Positions 46,376 through 57,789 of a DNA stretch of 64,000 nt are shown piece after piece (position 1 is the stretch's first letter; each line of letters opens with the position of its first letter). The notes beneath the pieces were generated by a model. It was not told the origin of the DNA and did not search any database. It saw nothing but the letters and a program-made list of their open reading frames with translations. Made by a program: the position numbers and the translations under genes. This DNA is from Marinobacter sp. es.042 (GTDB lineage: Bacteria > Pseudomonadota > Gammaproteobacteria > Pseudomonadales > Oleiphilaceae), in NCBI RefSeq assembly GCF_900188315.1, contig NZ_LT897781.1, positions 2,852,001 through 2,916,000 of the forward strand, given 5' to 3'.

Positions 46376-46668
46376 CAGACTTTCTCCGGATGCGGTATTC
46401 GCGCAAGAAGAGTGGCCAGGTAACGCACCATGAAAAACGCGGCACCGTAGCCCACGAACGCCCAGACCTGGGTCGCCCCCGCTGTAACCAGCCACCCGAC
46501 ACCCAACAGCAGGGCAATTCGGACTGCGGCACTGGGCAAAAGCACCGCCACTGGCCGTGATGCGCCCAGGGCAAAACGCACACTCGCTGCGAGGCCCGCA
46601 AAGTAAACAAGGCTCACGGCGAGGCCGGCCCCGAAGCCCCAAAGCATACTCGCCCAGTCAATCATCAT
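46375..46668 (-). CDS. atpR: N-type ATPase accessory protein AtpR
   Basis: Membrane protein of 97 residues with three hydrophobic segments (ASMLWGFGAGLAVSLVYFAGL, VAVLLPSAAVRIALLLGVGWL, QVWAFVGYGAAFFMVRYLA). This is AtpR, found only in N-type ATPase operons between AtpQ and subunit a. Arginines lie within its membrane segments. It is proposed to assist rotor assembly or interact with the c ring (family knowledge). ATG 46668 follows GGAGG and overlaps the end of the atpQ gene by eleven bases. Confidence 0.85.
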   Translation of the reverse strand: MMIDWASMLWGFGAGLAVSLVYFAGLAASVRFALGASRPVAVLLPSAAVRIALLLGVGWLVTAGATQVWAFVGYGAAFFMVRYLATLLARIPHPEKV

Positions 46669-46959
46669 GACCATCCTCCTCTTCCCTGCTTTCTCTTCCG
46701 ATCCACGCCCAGGCGATGAAACCGCCCAGAGTGACGCCACCCAGAATCAGCGCAAGCACCCATGGGAAATCCTGGGGCATGGTGCGATCCAGCCAAAGCC
46801 CGAGAAACGCGCCGCCAACAGTCGGGACAGCAATCGACCAGCCGATCATCCCGAAGGCACCCAGACCGCGCAGCGGGCTTGCCCCGGGGTTTTCCCGGGC
46901 TTTTTTCAGGCGCCGGGCCCGGCGCCCGATCTCATCTTCCGGCGTTCTGCGCTTCTGAG

Positions 46960-46963
<4 letters not shown>
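46658..46963 (-). CDS. atpQ: N-type ATPase accessory protein AtpQ (AtpI/AtpZ-like)
   Basis: Protein of 101 residues with a basic N-terminal region (RRARRLKKARENPGAS) and two membrane helices (GMIGWSIAVPTVGGAFLGLWL, WVLALILGGVTLGGFIAWAW). It is related to AtpI/AtpZ, which assist rotor assembly, and in N-type operons is named AtpQ. It ends acidic (EEEDGHDD). It overlaps the epsilon gene by four bases. Confidence 0.85.
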
Positions 46964-48770
<1,807 letters not shown>

Positions 48771-49679
48771 TTATTTGGCCGACACTCGAGTGCCCGCCGA
48801 TCCTTCGAGTATAGCCACGGCATCCTGGAGGCGCCCGATGCCGCTGATCCCGCCGGCCTCGGCGAAATCGCATGCAGCCTGCAGTTTGGGGCCCATGGAT
48901 CCGGCGGGCATATCCAGTGCCCTCGCCTCGACCACTGTCAGTTCGGAAAGCGCCGTCGACTGGTCAGTACCGAAATCCCGGTAGACGGCCTCAACATCTG
49001 TTAACAGGAGCAGCGCATCCGCCCCCAGCTGCCGGGCCAGCAACGCACTGGCGGCGTCCTTGTCGATGACCGCCTCAATGCCGACCATGCTGCCGTCGTC
49101 CCTGCGCAGCACGGGTATTCCTCCACCCCCGGCACACACCACGACCACGCTCTGATCGAGCAGTAACTTCAGTACGCGCATGTCCGGTATTTCCAGGGGC
49201 TTCGGAGAAGGCACCACCCGGCGCCACTTGTCACCGTCCGGCGCAATACTCCAGCCCGCAACGGCCGCACGACGCTCTGCCTCTTCGCGGTCATAGACCG
49301 GCCCCACAAACTTGGTCGGCTTTTCAAAAGCCGGGTCCTTCGGATCCACCACCACCTGGGTCAGCAGGGTTGCGACCGGCCGGTCATGTTCCAGAGCGTT
49401 CTCCAGCTCCTGTTCGATCATATAGCCGATCATGCCCTCGGTTTCCGCACCCAGGACATCCAACGGGTAGGCCTCATCCGGTTTATAGGAGGCGCCCTGC
49501 AAAGCCAGCAACCCCACCTGTGGCCCATTACCATGGGTGACCACAAGATCGTGGCCGGCCCGGACAACCGCTGCCAGCGATCGGGCCGCAATCTGCACAT
49601 TGTTGCGCTGGACCTCCGCAGTGAGCGGCTCCCCGCGTTTCAGGAGGGCATTACCACCCAACGCTGCCACAACCAGCAT
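48771..49679 (-). CDS. arcC: Carbamate kinase (ATP-forming)
   Basis: Protein of about 302 residues that transfers phosphate from carbamoyl phosphate to ADP, giving ATP, CO2 and NH3, the last step of the arginine deiminase pathway. [12 protein letters not shown] near the N terminus, [15 protein letters not shown] and [11 protein letters not shown] are family motifs. The start at 49679 follows GGGAGG and lies one base after the arcB stop; the frame extends to 49751. It is followed by the ATPase operon with no room for a terminator. Confidence 0.95.
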   Translation of the reverse strand: MLVVAALGGNALLKRGEPLTAEVQRNNVQIAARSLAAVVRAGHDLVVTHGNGPQVGLLALQGASYKPDEAYPLDVLGAETEGMIGYMIEQELENALEHDRPVATLLTQVVVDPKDPAFEKPTKFVGPVYDREEAERRAAVAGWSIAPDGDKWRRVVPSPKPLEIPDMRVLKLLLDQSVVVVCAGGGGIPVLRRDDGSMVGIEAVIDKDAASALLARQLGADALLLLTDVEAVYRDFGTDQSTALSELTVVEARALDMPAGSMGPKLQAACDFAEAGGISGIGRLQDAVAILEGSAGTRVSAK

Positions 49680-49680
49680 G

Positions 49681-50682
49681 TCAGCCTCCCAGGGTCGCCA
49701 CGAGGACGGCCTTGATGGTGTGCATGCGGTTCTCGGCCTGATCGAAAACAATCGAAGCGGGGCTTTCGAAGACCTCTTCAGTCACCTCCATGGCGTCAAT
49801 GCCATAGGTCTCCTGAATCTCCTTTCCCACCACGGTTTCGGTGTTGTGAAAGGCCGGCAGACAGTGCATGAACCGAGCCCGTGGATTGCCGGTTTTGGCC
49901 ATCAGGGCCGCGTTGACCTGGTAAGGCATCAGCAATTTGATGCGCTCGGCCCACTTTTCCTTCGGCTCACCCATCGAGACCCAGACATCGGTATACACGA
50001 AATCGACCCCGGCCACGGCGGTGTCGACGTCATCGGTAATGGTGATGCGAGCTCCGGTTTCCGCCGCCAGCGCCCGGGCTTCGTCCTGCACGGCCTGCGC
50101 CGGCCAGCAGGCCTTTGGTGCGCACAAGCGCACGTCCATACCCATCTTGGCGCCGCCGATCAGCAGGCTGTCGCCCATATTGTTGGCGGCATCACCGATG
50201 AACACGTAGGCCACCTCCCGCAGCGGCTTTTCCACATGCTCCTGCATGGTCAGGAAATCCGCCAGTATCTGGGTGGGATGGAACTCGTTAGTGAGCCCGT
50301 TGTAGACCGGCACGCCAGCGTATTGTGCCAGCTCTTCCACAACGGCTTGTCCAAACCCACGGTACTCGATGGCATCGTAGACCCGGCCAAGCACCCGGGC
50401 GGTGTCTTTCACCGATTCCTTGTGGCCGATGTGAGTTCCGGTCGGCCCGAGGTAGGTTACCCGCGCGCCCTGATCGAAGGCGGCGACCTCAAACCCGACC
50501 CGGGTTCGCGTGGAGTTTTTCTCGAAGATCAGTGCGATGTCCTTGCCTTCGAGCTTGGGCACTTCGGTGCCCGCGTACTTGGCCGTCTTCAGATCCGCAG
50601 CCAGCTTCAGCAAAAAAGCGATTTCCCTGGGGCTGAAATCCCGCAGGGTAAGGAAGTGTCGGTTCTTGAGATTGAATGCCAT
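49681..50682 (-). CDS. arcB: Ornithine carbamoyltransferase, catabolic
   Basis: Protein of 333 residues that splits citrulline into ornithine and carbamoyl phosphate. Motifs: [20 protein letters not shown] (carbamoyl-phosphate site), YRGFGQ, and [12 protein letters not shown] with the ornithine-binding cysteine. Being between arcA and arcC identifies it as the catabolic enzyme even though the fold cannot separate it from ArgF. Good ATG with GGAGA-type site upstream. Confidence 0.95.
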   Translation of the reverse strand: MAFNLKNRHFLTLRDFSPREIAFLLKLAADLKTAKYAGTEVPKLEGKDIALIFEKNSTRTRVGFEVAAFDQGARVTYLGPTGTHIGHKESVKDTARVLGRVYDAIEYRGFGQAVVEELAQYAGVPVYNGLTNEFHPTQILADFLTMQEHVEKPLREVAYVFIGDAANNMGDSLLIGGAKMGMDVRLCAPKACWPAQAVQDEARALAAETGARITITDDVDTAVAGVDFVYTDVWVSMGEPKEKWAERIKLLMPYQVNAALMAKTGNPRARFMHCLPAFHNTETVVGKEIQETYGIDAMEVTEEVFESPASIVFDQAENRMHTIKAVLVATLGG

Positions 50683-50700
50683 AGCGTTTCTCCCTGGCTG

Positions 50701-51930
50701 TCAGATAGCGTCCCGGATGGTCGGGCAACTCATGCACCGACCGCCGCCCCGGCCACGGCCCAGCTCGGCGCCGGGTATTGCCAGAACTTCGATGCCCGCC
50801 GCCGAAAGCGCCGCGTTGGTGTCATCATTGCGGTCATAACCAACAACCACCCCCGGGCTCAGGGCCAGCACATTGTTGCCGTCGTTCCACTGCTCGCGCT
50901 CACGTTCTTCCGGGGTATCGCCACCCGTTGCTACAACTTCCAGGGCCGGGTAGCCGAGGATTTCCGCAACCACCTCGAACAGGTGTCGGGAATCCTGACT
51001 GAAGGCCAGTGTTTTTGCTCCCTCACCGGGGCGCAAGTCGTAGCAGATCACGGCATCGGCCACTTCCTTGAAGGCGGTGACCACGTTGCCCCCACAGAAG
51101 GTAAACACGGTATCCAGGTGCATGGCCGACCGGGTTTTGGGCAGCTGGCAGGCAATCACCCGATCCACCATCCCGCCATCAAAGAGTGCTTTTGATAGTT
51201 GCCCGATCGCCTGGGGAGAAGATCGCTCGCCCATGCCTACCAGAACCGTTCTGTTCCCCAGCGGCATGATGTCCCCACCCTCAAGGGTGGCCAGGCCATG
51301 GTCTTCCAGAGGATCGCCCCAATGCACGTTCACCTTGCCGGCGAATTTCGGGTGGAACCGGTAGATAGCTGCCATCAGTAGGGTTTCGGGCTTACGGGCA
51401 ACCCAGTACATGGGGTTCAGGGTGACTCCACCATACACCCAGGCACTGTTATCCCGGGTGAACAGGAAGTTGGGCAGCGGGGGCAACACGAATCCGAAAC
51501 GTCCCAGATGGTTGCCGAACAGACCGACGGGATCAAATGGCAGATCCCCAACCTCCAGGCCGCCAATCAGGAATTCGGCGAGAGCCTTTTCGGGCAGCTC
51601 ATCCATCCAGGCCCGCAGATCTGACACCATGCCCACGCCAATGTGGTTCCAGTTGATCCGGTGATCGAGAATCCAGCCCCGACCCTCAGGAATAGCCAGC
51701 GTTTCCGCCAGCAACTCGTTAACGTCCAGAACCTCCACGCCCCGACCACGCATCACGCTGGCAAACAGGTCATGATCTTTCTGGGCCTGCTTGACCCAGA
51801 AGACATCATCGAACAACAGGGCATCGCAGTTGGACGGCGTCAACCGCCGGTGAGCCAGCCCCGGCCGACAGATGATGACCTGACGTAGGGTCCCGGTTTC
51901 GGAGTGCACTCCAAGTGTTTGTTCAGGCAT
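50701..51930 (-). CDS. arcA: Arginine deiminase
   Basis: Protein of 409 residues that converts arginine to citrulline and ammonia, the first step of the pathway. Motifs: [52 protein letters not shown] with the catalytic histidine, and the C-terminal [13 protein letters not shown] whose first cysteine (C399) is the nucleophile. All catalytic residues expected for the family appear present. Follows the transporter gene by 36 bases and precedes arcB by 18 bases. Confidence 0.96.
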   Translation of the reverse strand: MPEQTLGVHSETGTLRQVIICRPGLAHRRLTPSNCDALLFDDVFWVKQAQKDHDLFASVMRGRGVEVLDVNELLAETLAIPEGRGWILDHRINWNHIGVGMVSDLRAWMDELPEKALAEFLIGGLEVGDLPFDPVGLFGNHLGRFGFVLPPLPNFLFTRDNSAWVYGGVTLNPMYWVARKPETLLMAAIYRFHPKFAGKVNVHWGDPLEDHGLATLEGGDIMPLGNRTVLVGMGERSSPQAIGQLSKALFDGGMVDRVIACQLPKTRSAMHLDTVFTFCGGNVVTAFKEVADAVICYDLRPGEGAKTLAFSQDSRHLFEVVAEILGYPALEVVATGGDTPEEREREQWNDGNNVLALSPGVVVGYDRNDDTNAALSAAGIEVLAIPGAELGRGRGGGRCMSCPTIRDAI

Positions 51931-51966
51931 GACAAAACTCCTTTTGTCGAAGGCTCACAGCGGGGT

Positions 51967-53415
51967 TCACAAGAGTGTACCGACGCTGATGATCACCGTG
52001 ATAAACACAGTCAGAATAAGCAGCAAGGGCCAGATAAATGCGAGCCAGCGATCGTAGGACACACGCCCTATGGCAAGCCCGCCAACCACAACCGCGAAGG
52101 TTGGGTTGATCAGGTTCACCAGGCCATTGGCAGACTGGTAGGCGGTTACCACCAGATCCCGCCCGACGTTGGCAAAATCCGCCAGCGGCGCAAGGATCGG
52201 CATGGACAGGACGGCCAGGCCGGAGGACGACGGCACGAAGAAACTCATGCCCACCTCGATCCAGAACATCAGGTTGATAAAGGCCAGTTCCGGCAGGCCA
52301 CCCAGCGAGGTTTCGGCGCTGTGCAGGATGGTATCGGCGATCATGCCCTGTTCCATGATCACCACAATGCCGCGGGCAAGGCCGACCACCAGGGCAACGC
52401 CCAGAAGATCCCGTGCTCCATCGACAAAACTGCCGGTGAGTTTCTTTTCACCCAGTCGTGCAATGATGCCGATCACAATGGCTGCACCAAAGAACAGGGA
52501 GCCCATCCGGGCCATCCACCAGCCCTGGGATGACACCCCCCAGATCATCACGGCAAAGGTCAGGGCAAAGATCACCAGGGCAATAATCTGGGTTGTCGTC
52601 AGGGTGGCACTGTGAATCTCCTCGTCACCTCCCTGCAGAAACAGTTTCTTGTGCGCTGCCCATTGCTTTGCCACCACCGAGCGCGAGGGGTCGGTTTTTA
52701 CGCGATGGGCATATCGCATAACGTAGCCGATACAGATCAACAGGCCGCCGATCAGCAGAATGAAACGCAGCACGATGCCGTCGGTGAACGGTATTCCAGC
52801 AGCATTGGCTGCAATCACCGTGGCGAACGGGTTGATGGTTGAGCCCAATACGCCGATCCCGGCTCCGATCAGGATGATGGCAACGCCTGTAACGGCGTCG
52901 TAGCCGGCCGCAAGTATCACGGGAATCAGAATGGCGTAAAAGGCCAGGGTCTCCTCTGCCATCCCATAGGTCGTGCCACCGATCGCGAAGAGCACCATCA
53001 GTATCGGAATCATCCAGATCTCATGGCCTTTCAGATGCCGCATCGCGCTGCGAATGCCGGTATCGATGGCCCCGGTCGCATTCATCACACCGAGGAAACC
53101 ACCCAGGAACAGTATAAACATGGCGACATCGATGGCATTGGCAACGTAACTGTCGGGGTCGTAGAACCCGGCTGTGGGTGCCATCAGGACATCAACGAAG
53201 CCCTGGGGATTCGGATCAACGGTCTGGTAGGTGCCCGGAACTGCCACTTCCCGACCAACCTCTTCATTCATGGCGCGCTCGTACTGCCCGGCCGGAATAA
53301 GCCAGGTCAGCGCGGCAACCAAAATAATCAGGCCGAAAAGAATGGTGTAGGCGGTGGGGAATCGGGAAGCAAGGTCGGTTTCAGGGTTTTCTGGCAATTT
53401 TTCGTCTTCAGTCAC
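51967..53415 (-). CDS. YfcC-family transporter, probable arginine/ornithine exchanger
   Basis: Membrane protein of about 482 residues with some eleven helices, e.g. FLGGFLGVMNATGAID, GGTTYGMAEETLAFY and LPELAFINLMFWIEVGMSFFVPSSSGLAVLSMPIL. It belongs to the YfcC/DcuC-like ion transporter group, different from the APC-type ArcD of Pseudomonas and Lactococcus. Position ahead of arcA implies arginine uptake with ornithine export. GTG 53415 follows AAGGAG at seven bases; the longest frame begins at 53484. It is the first gene of the 13-gene unit. The 259-base gap upstream contains the operon promoter, which I could not identify, and the terminator of the copper receptor gene. Confidence 0.88.
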   Translation of the reverse strand: MTEDEKLPENPETDLASRFPTAYTILFGLIILVAALTWLIPAGQYERAMNEEVGREVAVPGTYQTVDPNPQGFVDVLMAPTAGFYDPDSYVANAIDVAMFILFLGGFLGVMNATGAIDTGIRSAMRHLKGHEIWMIPILMVLFAIGGTTYGMAEETLAFYAILIPVILAAGYDAVTGVAIILIGAGIGVLGSTINPFATVIAANAAGIPFTDGIVLRFILLIGGLLICIGYVMRYAHRVKTDPSRSVVAKQWAAHKKLFLQGGDEEIHSATLTTTQIIALVIFALTFAVMIWGVSSQGWWMARMGSLFFGAAIVIGIIARLGEKKLTGSFVDGARDLLGVALVVGLARGIVVIMEQGMIADTILHSAETSLGGLPELAFINLMFWIEVGMSFFVPSSSGLAVLSMPILAPLADFANVGRDLVVTAYQSANGLVNLINPTFAVVVGGLAIGRVSYDRWLAFIWPLLLILTVFITVIISVGTLL

Positions 53416-53585
53416 GATGCGTCTCCTTTCCTGAATCGCATGGTGCAGACAGGTTCTTTCCGAGAACCTCAGGGGGCTGAGCACCTCCTCAGCGGTTGCT
53501 CACCACTGGCTCAGATCTGCATGGCTACAGCATAGTTCATGAAGTGAGATCCAGATTTGAGGTAGCGCAATTTTTAATCAACCAT

Positions 53586-53623
53586 AAAAAAACCCCGGGT
53601 GGACGAGTTGGTTCCACCCGGGG
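53586..53623 (-). terminator. Intrinsic terminator after the TonB copper receptor gene
   Basis: On the minus strand CCCCGGGTGGA / TCCACCCGGGG (11-base arms, nine-base loop) is followed by TTTTTTT (plus-strand 53586-53592). It ends transcripts of the receptor gene, about 50 bases after its stop, and so separates that gene from the arc-atp operon that starts further down the same strand. Confidence 0.92.
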
Positions 53624-53674
53624 CAAGAATGTCACCCGCCGGCTATGAGAAACGGGTAACCGCCATGCAAAGTC

Positions 53675-55684
53675 TTACCACCTGGCTGTCAGTGCGGCAC
53701 GCAGGGTCCGGCCAGGTTCATTAACTCTTACGGCTTCAGGGTTGAATGGATCAGTATTGGCCCTGCTAACGTGGGGCGCCCAGGTATTGTCGAACAGGTT
53801 ATCCACTGCCCAACTGATGCTCAGATAGTCGGCGAGCGGGTGGCTGCCTGAAAGGTTCAGCACGCCGTAGCCTGGCGAGGTGCCGGGATCCTGGCCGGAT
53901 TCCAGGTCCACCCGGTCCTGACGGCGGGCCAGCACCCACTCCAGTTCAATGCCATGGCCCATGTGCTGCCAGCCAAGGGTCTGAATAAACTGCACCGGCG
54001 GAATCTGCGGCAGGGGTTTGTTTTCGTCACGGTTTTCACCTCGTACCGAGGCCAGACTGCTGTTGGTGCTCCAGGTGCCGTTGCTCCACCCAAGCTGAGC
54101 CTCAACACCCATCAGCCGCGCATCGATATTGCGGTAAACGCTGACCTGATCCACGTTGCGAGTGCGCAGGACAAAGTCATCCACCTGATCCACCCACACG
54201 GCCGGGCGCCAGTGCCAGCCGTTGCTCTGGCCGGGCATCGCCACTTCCAGCTTGCGATGCGTCTCAGGGTCGAGCGAAGGGTTGCCTACCCAGCGCCTTG
54301 CCGGATCCATGTTGTTCCAGCTGGCAATGTAGCGTTCAGTCACGCCCGGGCTGCGGACGCTATGACTTGCCGTAACCACCAGCGACTGGATGGGAGAAAA
54401 CCGCCAATCGCTGCTCACAAAGCCACTGAAGTTGTCATCGGTCGCATCGGTATTGGTGGTGCCGTAGATCGCCTCGTAGGCATCGGCGGCAGACATGGCC
54501 ATCATGCCACTACCAAACACCTTGTCGGCGGCCCCAGCGGACATTTCCACGCGATCGTAGCGCACGCCACCACCCAGTTTTAACGCCGGGGTTACCCGGT
54601 AGAAGCGCTCAGCGAAGAGGCCGAAACGGTCGCGATCCACGTCAGGCCAGAGCACCGACGTCAGTACATCCAGATTCGCGCCGCCAAACCGGTCGGCGTC
54701 CCAGTTATTGGTCTCGACATCCGCACCAATCGCCCAGTCTGTTCTGGCATCCGGACTCTGATCCAGGGTCAGACGCAAGCCCCGGGTTTCGGTCTCGGAA
54801 TCGGTCAGCATTTTCATCATGGACTCACGGAGACTGAAATTATCCATGATGTGATCAACATCGGCCTGCCAGGCCAGCAGGTTCCAGTTGCCGTTGGCCA
54901 CGGGCGAGCCTAGCTCCAGTCGCATGATGTCGGTATCGGTTTTCGGCGCATCCATGCCGGAGCCGGCGTATTTCACGTCCCGCTCCTCCTGACGGCTTAC
55001 CAGGCCTTTGATAAAGAACCCGTTATCCGCCTTCCACGCGGCATCGAGGCGGGCCTCGGAGTTCTTGTAGGCGCTGCGCACTTCGTTGCCATCGCCGTCC
55101 TCGTAGTCGTCCGACTCGTCGTAACCACCTGCGAGCCGAAGCCAGGCACTGTCACTCCCCACTGCGGCACTGCCATTGACCAGCTTGCCATTGCCGTTGT
55201 CCGCGCCGCCCACCGTCAAATGACCTGTGGTAACGGAATCATCGAAGACAGGCGCTGCTGTGGTGGCAATGATCTGGCCACCGGTGATCGGGCCCCAGCG
55301 AAGGGTCTGGTTACTGGTGCGCACCTCGAGCAAGGGCGCCAGTGCCGAACTCAGGCGACTGGTTGGGGGATCCATGCGATTCGGGCAGGCCCCTTCAACG
55401 CGGATACCGTCCAGAAGCACATCCACCCGCTCCTGGCTTTGACCACGAATCACCGGTTCCAGCCCCCGACCACCCATTCGGGAGAGCGACACCGACGGAT
55501 CAGAGGACAAACGTTCAACGGGCTCTGAAGCCAACGTGCTCGAGGCTTCTTCAATGCTCTGGCCCTCAGTAACATGAATGACCGGCAAGTCAGGAGAACT
55601 CTCCTGGGCCAACACTCCGGCGGGCAAAGAAACCAATCCCGCAGCACACAATCCGATGAAACGCGTTCCAATTACCGTCGCCAT
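53675..55684 (-). CDS. TonB-dependent copper receptor (OprC/NosA family)
   Basis: Outer-membrane receptor of 669 residues with a signal peptide (cleavage near VLAQ, residue 27), a plug domain and a 22-strand barrel ending in ALTARW. The plug contains GIRVEGACPNRMDPPTS: C100 and M104 match the copper-binding CxxxM of OprC. The barrel has VDHIMDNF with H278 and M280, the HxM copper motif of the same family. It imports copper, possibly for nitrous oxide reductase or other copper enzymes; no nos genes are in the window. A terminator follows. Divergent from the RegB-like gene across about 110 bases. Confidence 0.93.
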   Translation of the reverse strand: MATVIGTRFIGLCAAGLVSLPAGVLAQESSPDLPVIHVTEGQSIEEASSTLASEPVERLSSDPSVSLSRMGGRGLEPVIRGQSQERVDVLLDGIRVEGACPNRMDPPTSRLSSALAPLLEVRTSNQTLRWGPITGGQIIATTAAPVFDDSVTTGHLTVGGADNGNGKLVNGSAAVGSDSAWLRLAGGYDESDDYEDGDGNEVRSAYKNSEARLDAAWKADNGFFIKGLVSRQEERDVKYAGSGMDAPKTDTDIMRLELGSPVANGNWNLLAWQADVDHIMDNFSLRESMMKMLTDSETETRGLRLTLDQSPDARTDWAIGADVETNNWDADRFGGANLDVLTSVLWPDVDRDRFGLFAERFYRVTPALKLGGGVRYDRVEMSAGAADKVFGSGMMAMSAADAYEAIYGTTNTDATDDNFSGFVSSDWRFSPIQSLVVTASHSVRSPGVTERYIASWNNMDPARRWVGNPSLDPETHRKLEVAMPGQSNGWHWRPAVWVDQVDDFVLRTRNVDQVSVYRNIDARLMGVEAQLGWSNGTWSTNSSLASVRGENRDENKPLPQIPPVQFIQTLGWQHMGHGIELEWVLARRQDRVDLESGQDPGTSPGYGVLNLSGSHPLADYLSISWAVDNLFDNTWAPHVSRANTDPFNPEAVRVNEPGRTLRAALTARW

Positions 55685-55795
55685 ACAACCTCATCCTGAC
55701 CAGCTCTAATAGTTTGCGCCAATCATAAACATCAGCCGGCGCCGGCGCCTGAGACCAAATGCCGCATCCCTTCGGAGGTATTACCGCGTATCCCG

Positions 55796-57094
55796 ATGGG
55801 AAAAAACGCTAGAATGCCCGCTATGGAATGGCTGACCCACTCACAGACCGGATTTCAACAGACTGCCCGCTATCTGCTGGGCATGCGTTTGACTATTGTT
55901 GCGCTGCAGCTGATTTCGATCGCCGTGGCGGAAACCATGGTAACTCTGGCCCATCGGGCCGAAGCGGTTATCCTGCCCCTCGCCTACGGGGTTATGGCAA
56001 CCCTGGCCTGGCTCTGGTTTACCCGTCGCCCACCGCGCTCGACACAGGCCCTCAGCCTGGTGCTGATTGTCGATTTGCTTTTGATCGGAGTCTGGCTTTA
56101 CCTGACGGGCGGCTATACCAACCCCCTGGTTTCTCTGTTGCTGTTGCCTATCGCCGTTGCCATTGTGCTGGTGCCACGGGGCCAGAGCATTGCCGTCACC
56201 GTCGCCGGCGTTGCGGTTTATACCTCCCTGGTGATCTGGCATACGCCGGTCACCCATGGACATCACAACGCCAACCTGGCCCAGTTACACCTGGTCGGCA
56301 TGTGGGTGACCTTCGCCACAACCGCTGCCATCCTGCTGCTGGTTGTCGGTGCCCTGGCACGTCGCCTGCGCCAGCAACAGGCCCAGCTCGCACAGATACG
56401 GGAAACCCGGCTGCGAGATGAACAGATCATCGCCCTTGGACTGTCGGCTGCTGCAGTGGCACATCGCCTGGGGACGCCGCTGAACACCATGACGCTGCTG
56501 GTGGAGGAAATGAAATCCGCTGCCCCGGTCGGCGACCCCATCGCCGACGACCTCGCACTGATGGAGAGTCAACTGGGCCTTTGCACAACCCACCTGCAAC
56601 AGCTGTCTTCGGCGGCCGTGCAAGCCAAGACCGCGCAGCTGGAAACCCTGCCAGCCCGGGACTGGGTTGCACGTCTTCGGGAATCCGCTACCCTGCTTTG
56701 GCCGGGTGCCGCCATTGAATGGCGTCAGCCTGTGCCGGACTGCCCGGTTGCCGTGGACGCCACCCTTGATCAGGCCGTTCTGAATGTGCTGGCCAACGCA
56801 GTAACAGCCAGTCCGGCCTGGGTCGCCGTTGCCGCCAGTGAAGGTGCCGATGGCCGGCTGGAACTGGTTGTCGAGGACCATGGTGATGGCCTGGAATCCA
56901 CTCCGGAAGGTACGCTCGGGGACAAGGTGGTCAGTTCGGAGAATGGGCTCGGAGTTGGCCTTTTCCTTTCCAACGCCACCATCCAGCGTCTTGGAGGCAC
57001 CCTGAAGGCCCGGGGCAGTGCGGAAGGTACCACCATCATCATCGAGTTGCCGATCGCGGCAGCGACCAACGGCCTATCGGGAGACCCTGCGTGA
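55796..57094 (+). CDS. RegB/PrrB/ActS-type redox sensor histidine kinase
   Basis: Kinase of 432 residues. Six membrane segments occupy residues 30-190. GGYTNPLVSL (105-114) matches the RegB quinone-site motif GGxxNPF. The H-box AAAVAHRLGTPLNTM carries the phosphorylated histidine H223. C263 in QLGLCTTHLQQL aligns with the redox cysteine of RegB (C265). The ATP-binding domain (DQAVLNVLANAV, VEDHGDGL, GLGVGLFLSN) is complete. RegB senses redox through quinone and the cysteine. The start is uncertain (ATG 55796, 55814 or 55823); GGAGG lies about 17 bases before the first. Overlaps the regulator gene by four bases. Confidence 0.88.
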   Translation: MGKNARMPAMEWLTHSQTGFQQTARYLLGMRLTIVALQLISIAVAETMVTLAHRAEAVILPLAYGVMATLAWLWFTRRPPRSTQALSLVLIVDLLLIGVWLYLTGGYTNPLVSLLLLPIAVAIVLVPRGQSIAVTVAGVAVYTSLVIWHTPVTHGHHNANLAQLHLVGMWVTFATTAAILLLVVGALARRLRQQQAQLAQIRETRLRDEQIIALGLSAAAVAHRLGTPLNTMTLLVEEMKSAAPVGDPIADDLALMESQLGLCTTHLQQLSSAAVQAKTAQLETLPARDWVARLRESATLLWPGAAIEWRQPVPDCPVAVDATLDQAVLNVLANAVTASPAWVAVAASEGADGRLELVVEDHGDGLESTPEGTLGDKVVSSENGLGVGLFLSNATIQRLGGTLKARGSAEGTTIIIELPIAAATNGLSGDPA

Positions 57095-57621
57095 GCAAAC
57101 AACGAACGTGGCTGCTTATTGATGACGATGACGCCTTTCTGCAGGTGCTTCAACGCTCACTGGGGCGCCAGGGCATCGAGGCCCAGCTTGCCCACGGGCA
57201 TCAGGAGGCAAAAAACGCTCTGCTGAACGAAACATTTCACCGGTGCGTACTGGATCTGAACCTGGCCGGCGAAAGCGGCCTGCAGCTTCTGCCAGAGCTT
57301 CTGGACATGCATCCGGATCTGGAAATCCTAGTGCTCACCGGTTACGGCAGTATCGCTACGGCGGTCGAAGCCATGCGCCGTGGCGCGGTGAACTATCTGT
57401 GCAAACCGGTAACGGTCAACCAGCTGTTGGCCGGATTCGAGCCGATTGATGCACCGCCGGATCTCCGGGCGGAGCCGCCCTCGGTCGAGGAAATGGAGTG
57501 GGAGCACATCCAGCGGGTTCTCAACGAAAACGAGGGCAACGTCTCTGCCACCGCCCGCGCCCTGAACATGCATCGACGTACACTGCAACGAAAGCTCCAG
57601 AAGCACTCGCGCTGGCGCTGA
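57091..57621 (+). CDS. RegA/PrrA/ActR-type response regulator
   Basis: Protein of 176 residues. Receiver domain with acidic DDDD (11-14), phosphoacceptor D55 (CVLDLNLAG), T83 and K105 (LCKPVT). The DNA-binding domain is the Fis-like HTH of this family: MEWEHIQRVLNENEGNVSATARALNMHRRTLQRKL, written here as two pieces because it spans 142-175. RegA homologues control respiration, photosynthesis, nitrogen and CO2 fixation with redox state. GTG start at 57091 overlaps the kinase stop (GTGA). Confidence 0.93.
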   Translation: MSKQRTWLLIDDDDAFLQVLQRSLGRQGIEAQLAHGHQEAKNALLNETFHRCVLDLNLAGESGLQLLPELLDMHPDLEILVLTGYGSIATAVEAMRRGAVNYLCKPVTVNQLLAGFEPIDAPPDLRAEPPSVEEMEWEHIQRVLNENEGNVSATARALNMHRRTLQRKLQKHSRWR

Positions 57622-57789
57622 CCTATACCCATAGGTATTTGGCGCAAAACTGACATTCATCAATTCACGTAGACCATTTACCCATGGTTTTCCAGAGCTA
57701 TTCCGGTAGCATGCCCTGACATTTGCGACAGGTCTCACAGGGAGGAGAGTTCGCAAATTTACACACCGGAGTACACGTTACTGACTCTC

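Noticed and set aside
49537..51195. A 552-codon plus-strand open frame
   Set aside because: It is antisense to arcC, arcB and arcA, which carry clear catalytic motifs in their frame; no family resemblance.
53570..53585. ANR/FNR box upstream of the arginine operon
   Set aside because: Only one half (ATCAA) matches; the opposing half does not resemble TTGAT, and spacing to a likely -10 box is wrong.
57721..57758. Riboswitch-like inverted repeat ATTTGCG / CGCAAAT before the GGDEF-EAL gene
   Set aside because: Short arms, a loop of about 25 bases and no similarity to c-di-GMP riboswitch cores; the loop merely encloses a ribosome-site-like GGGAGGAG.
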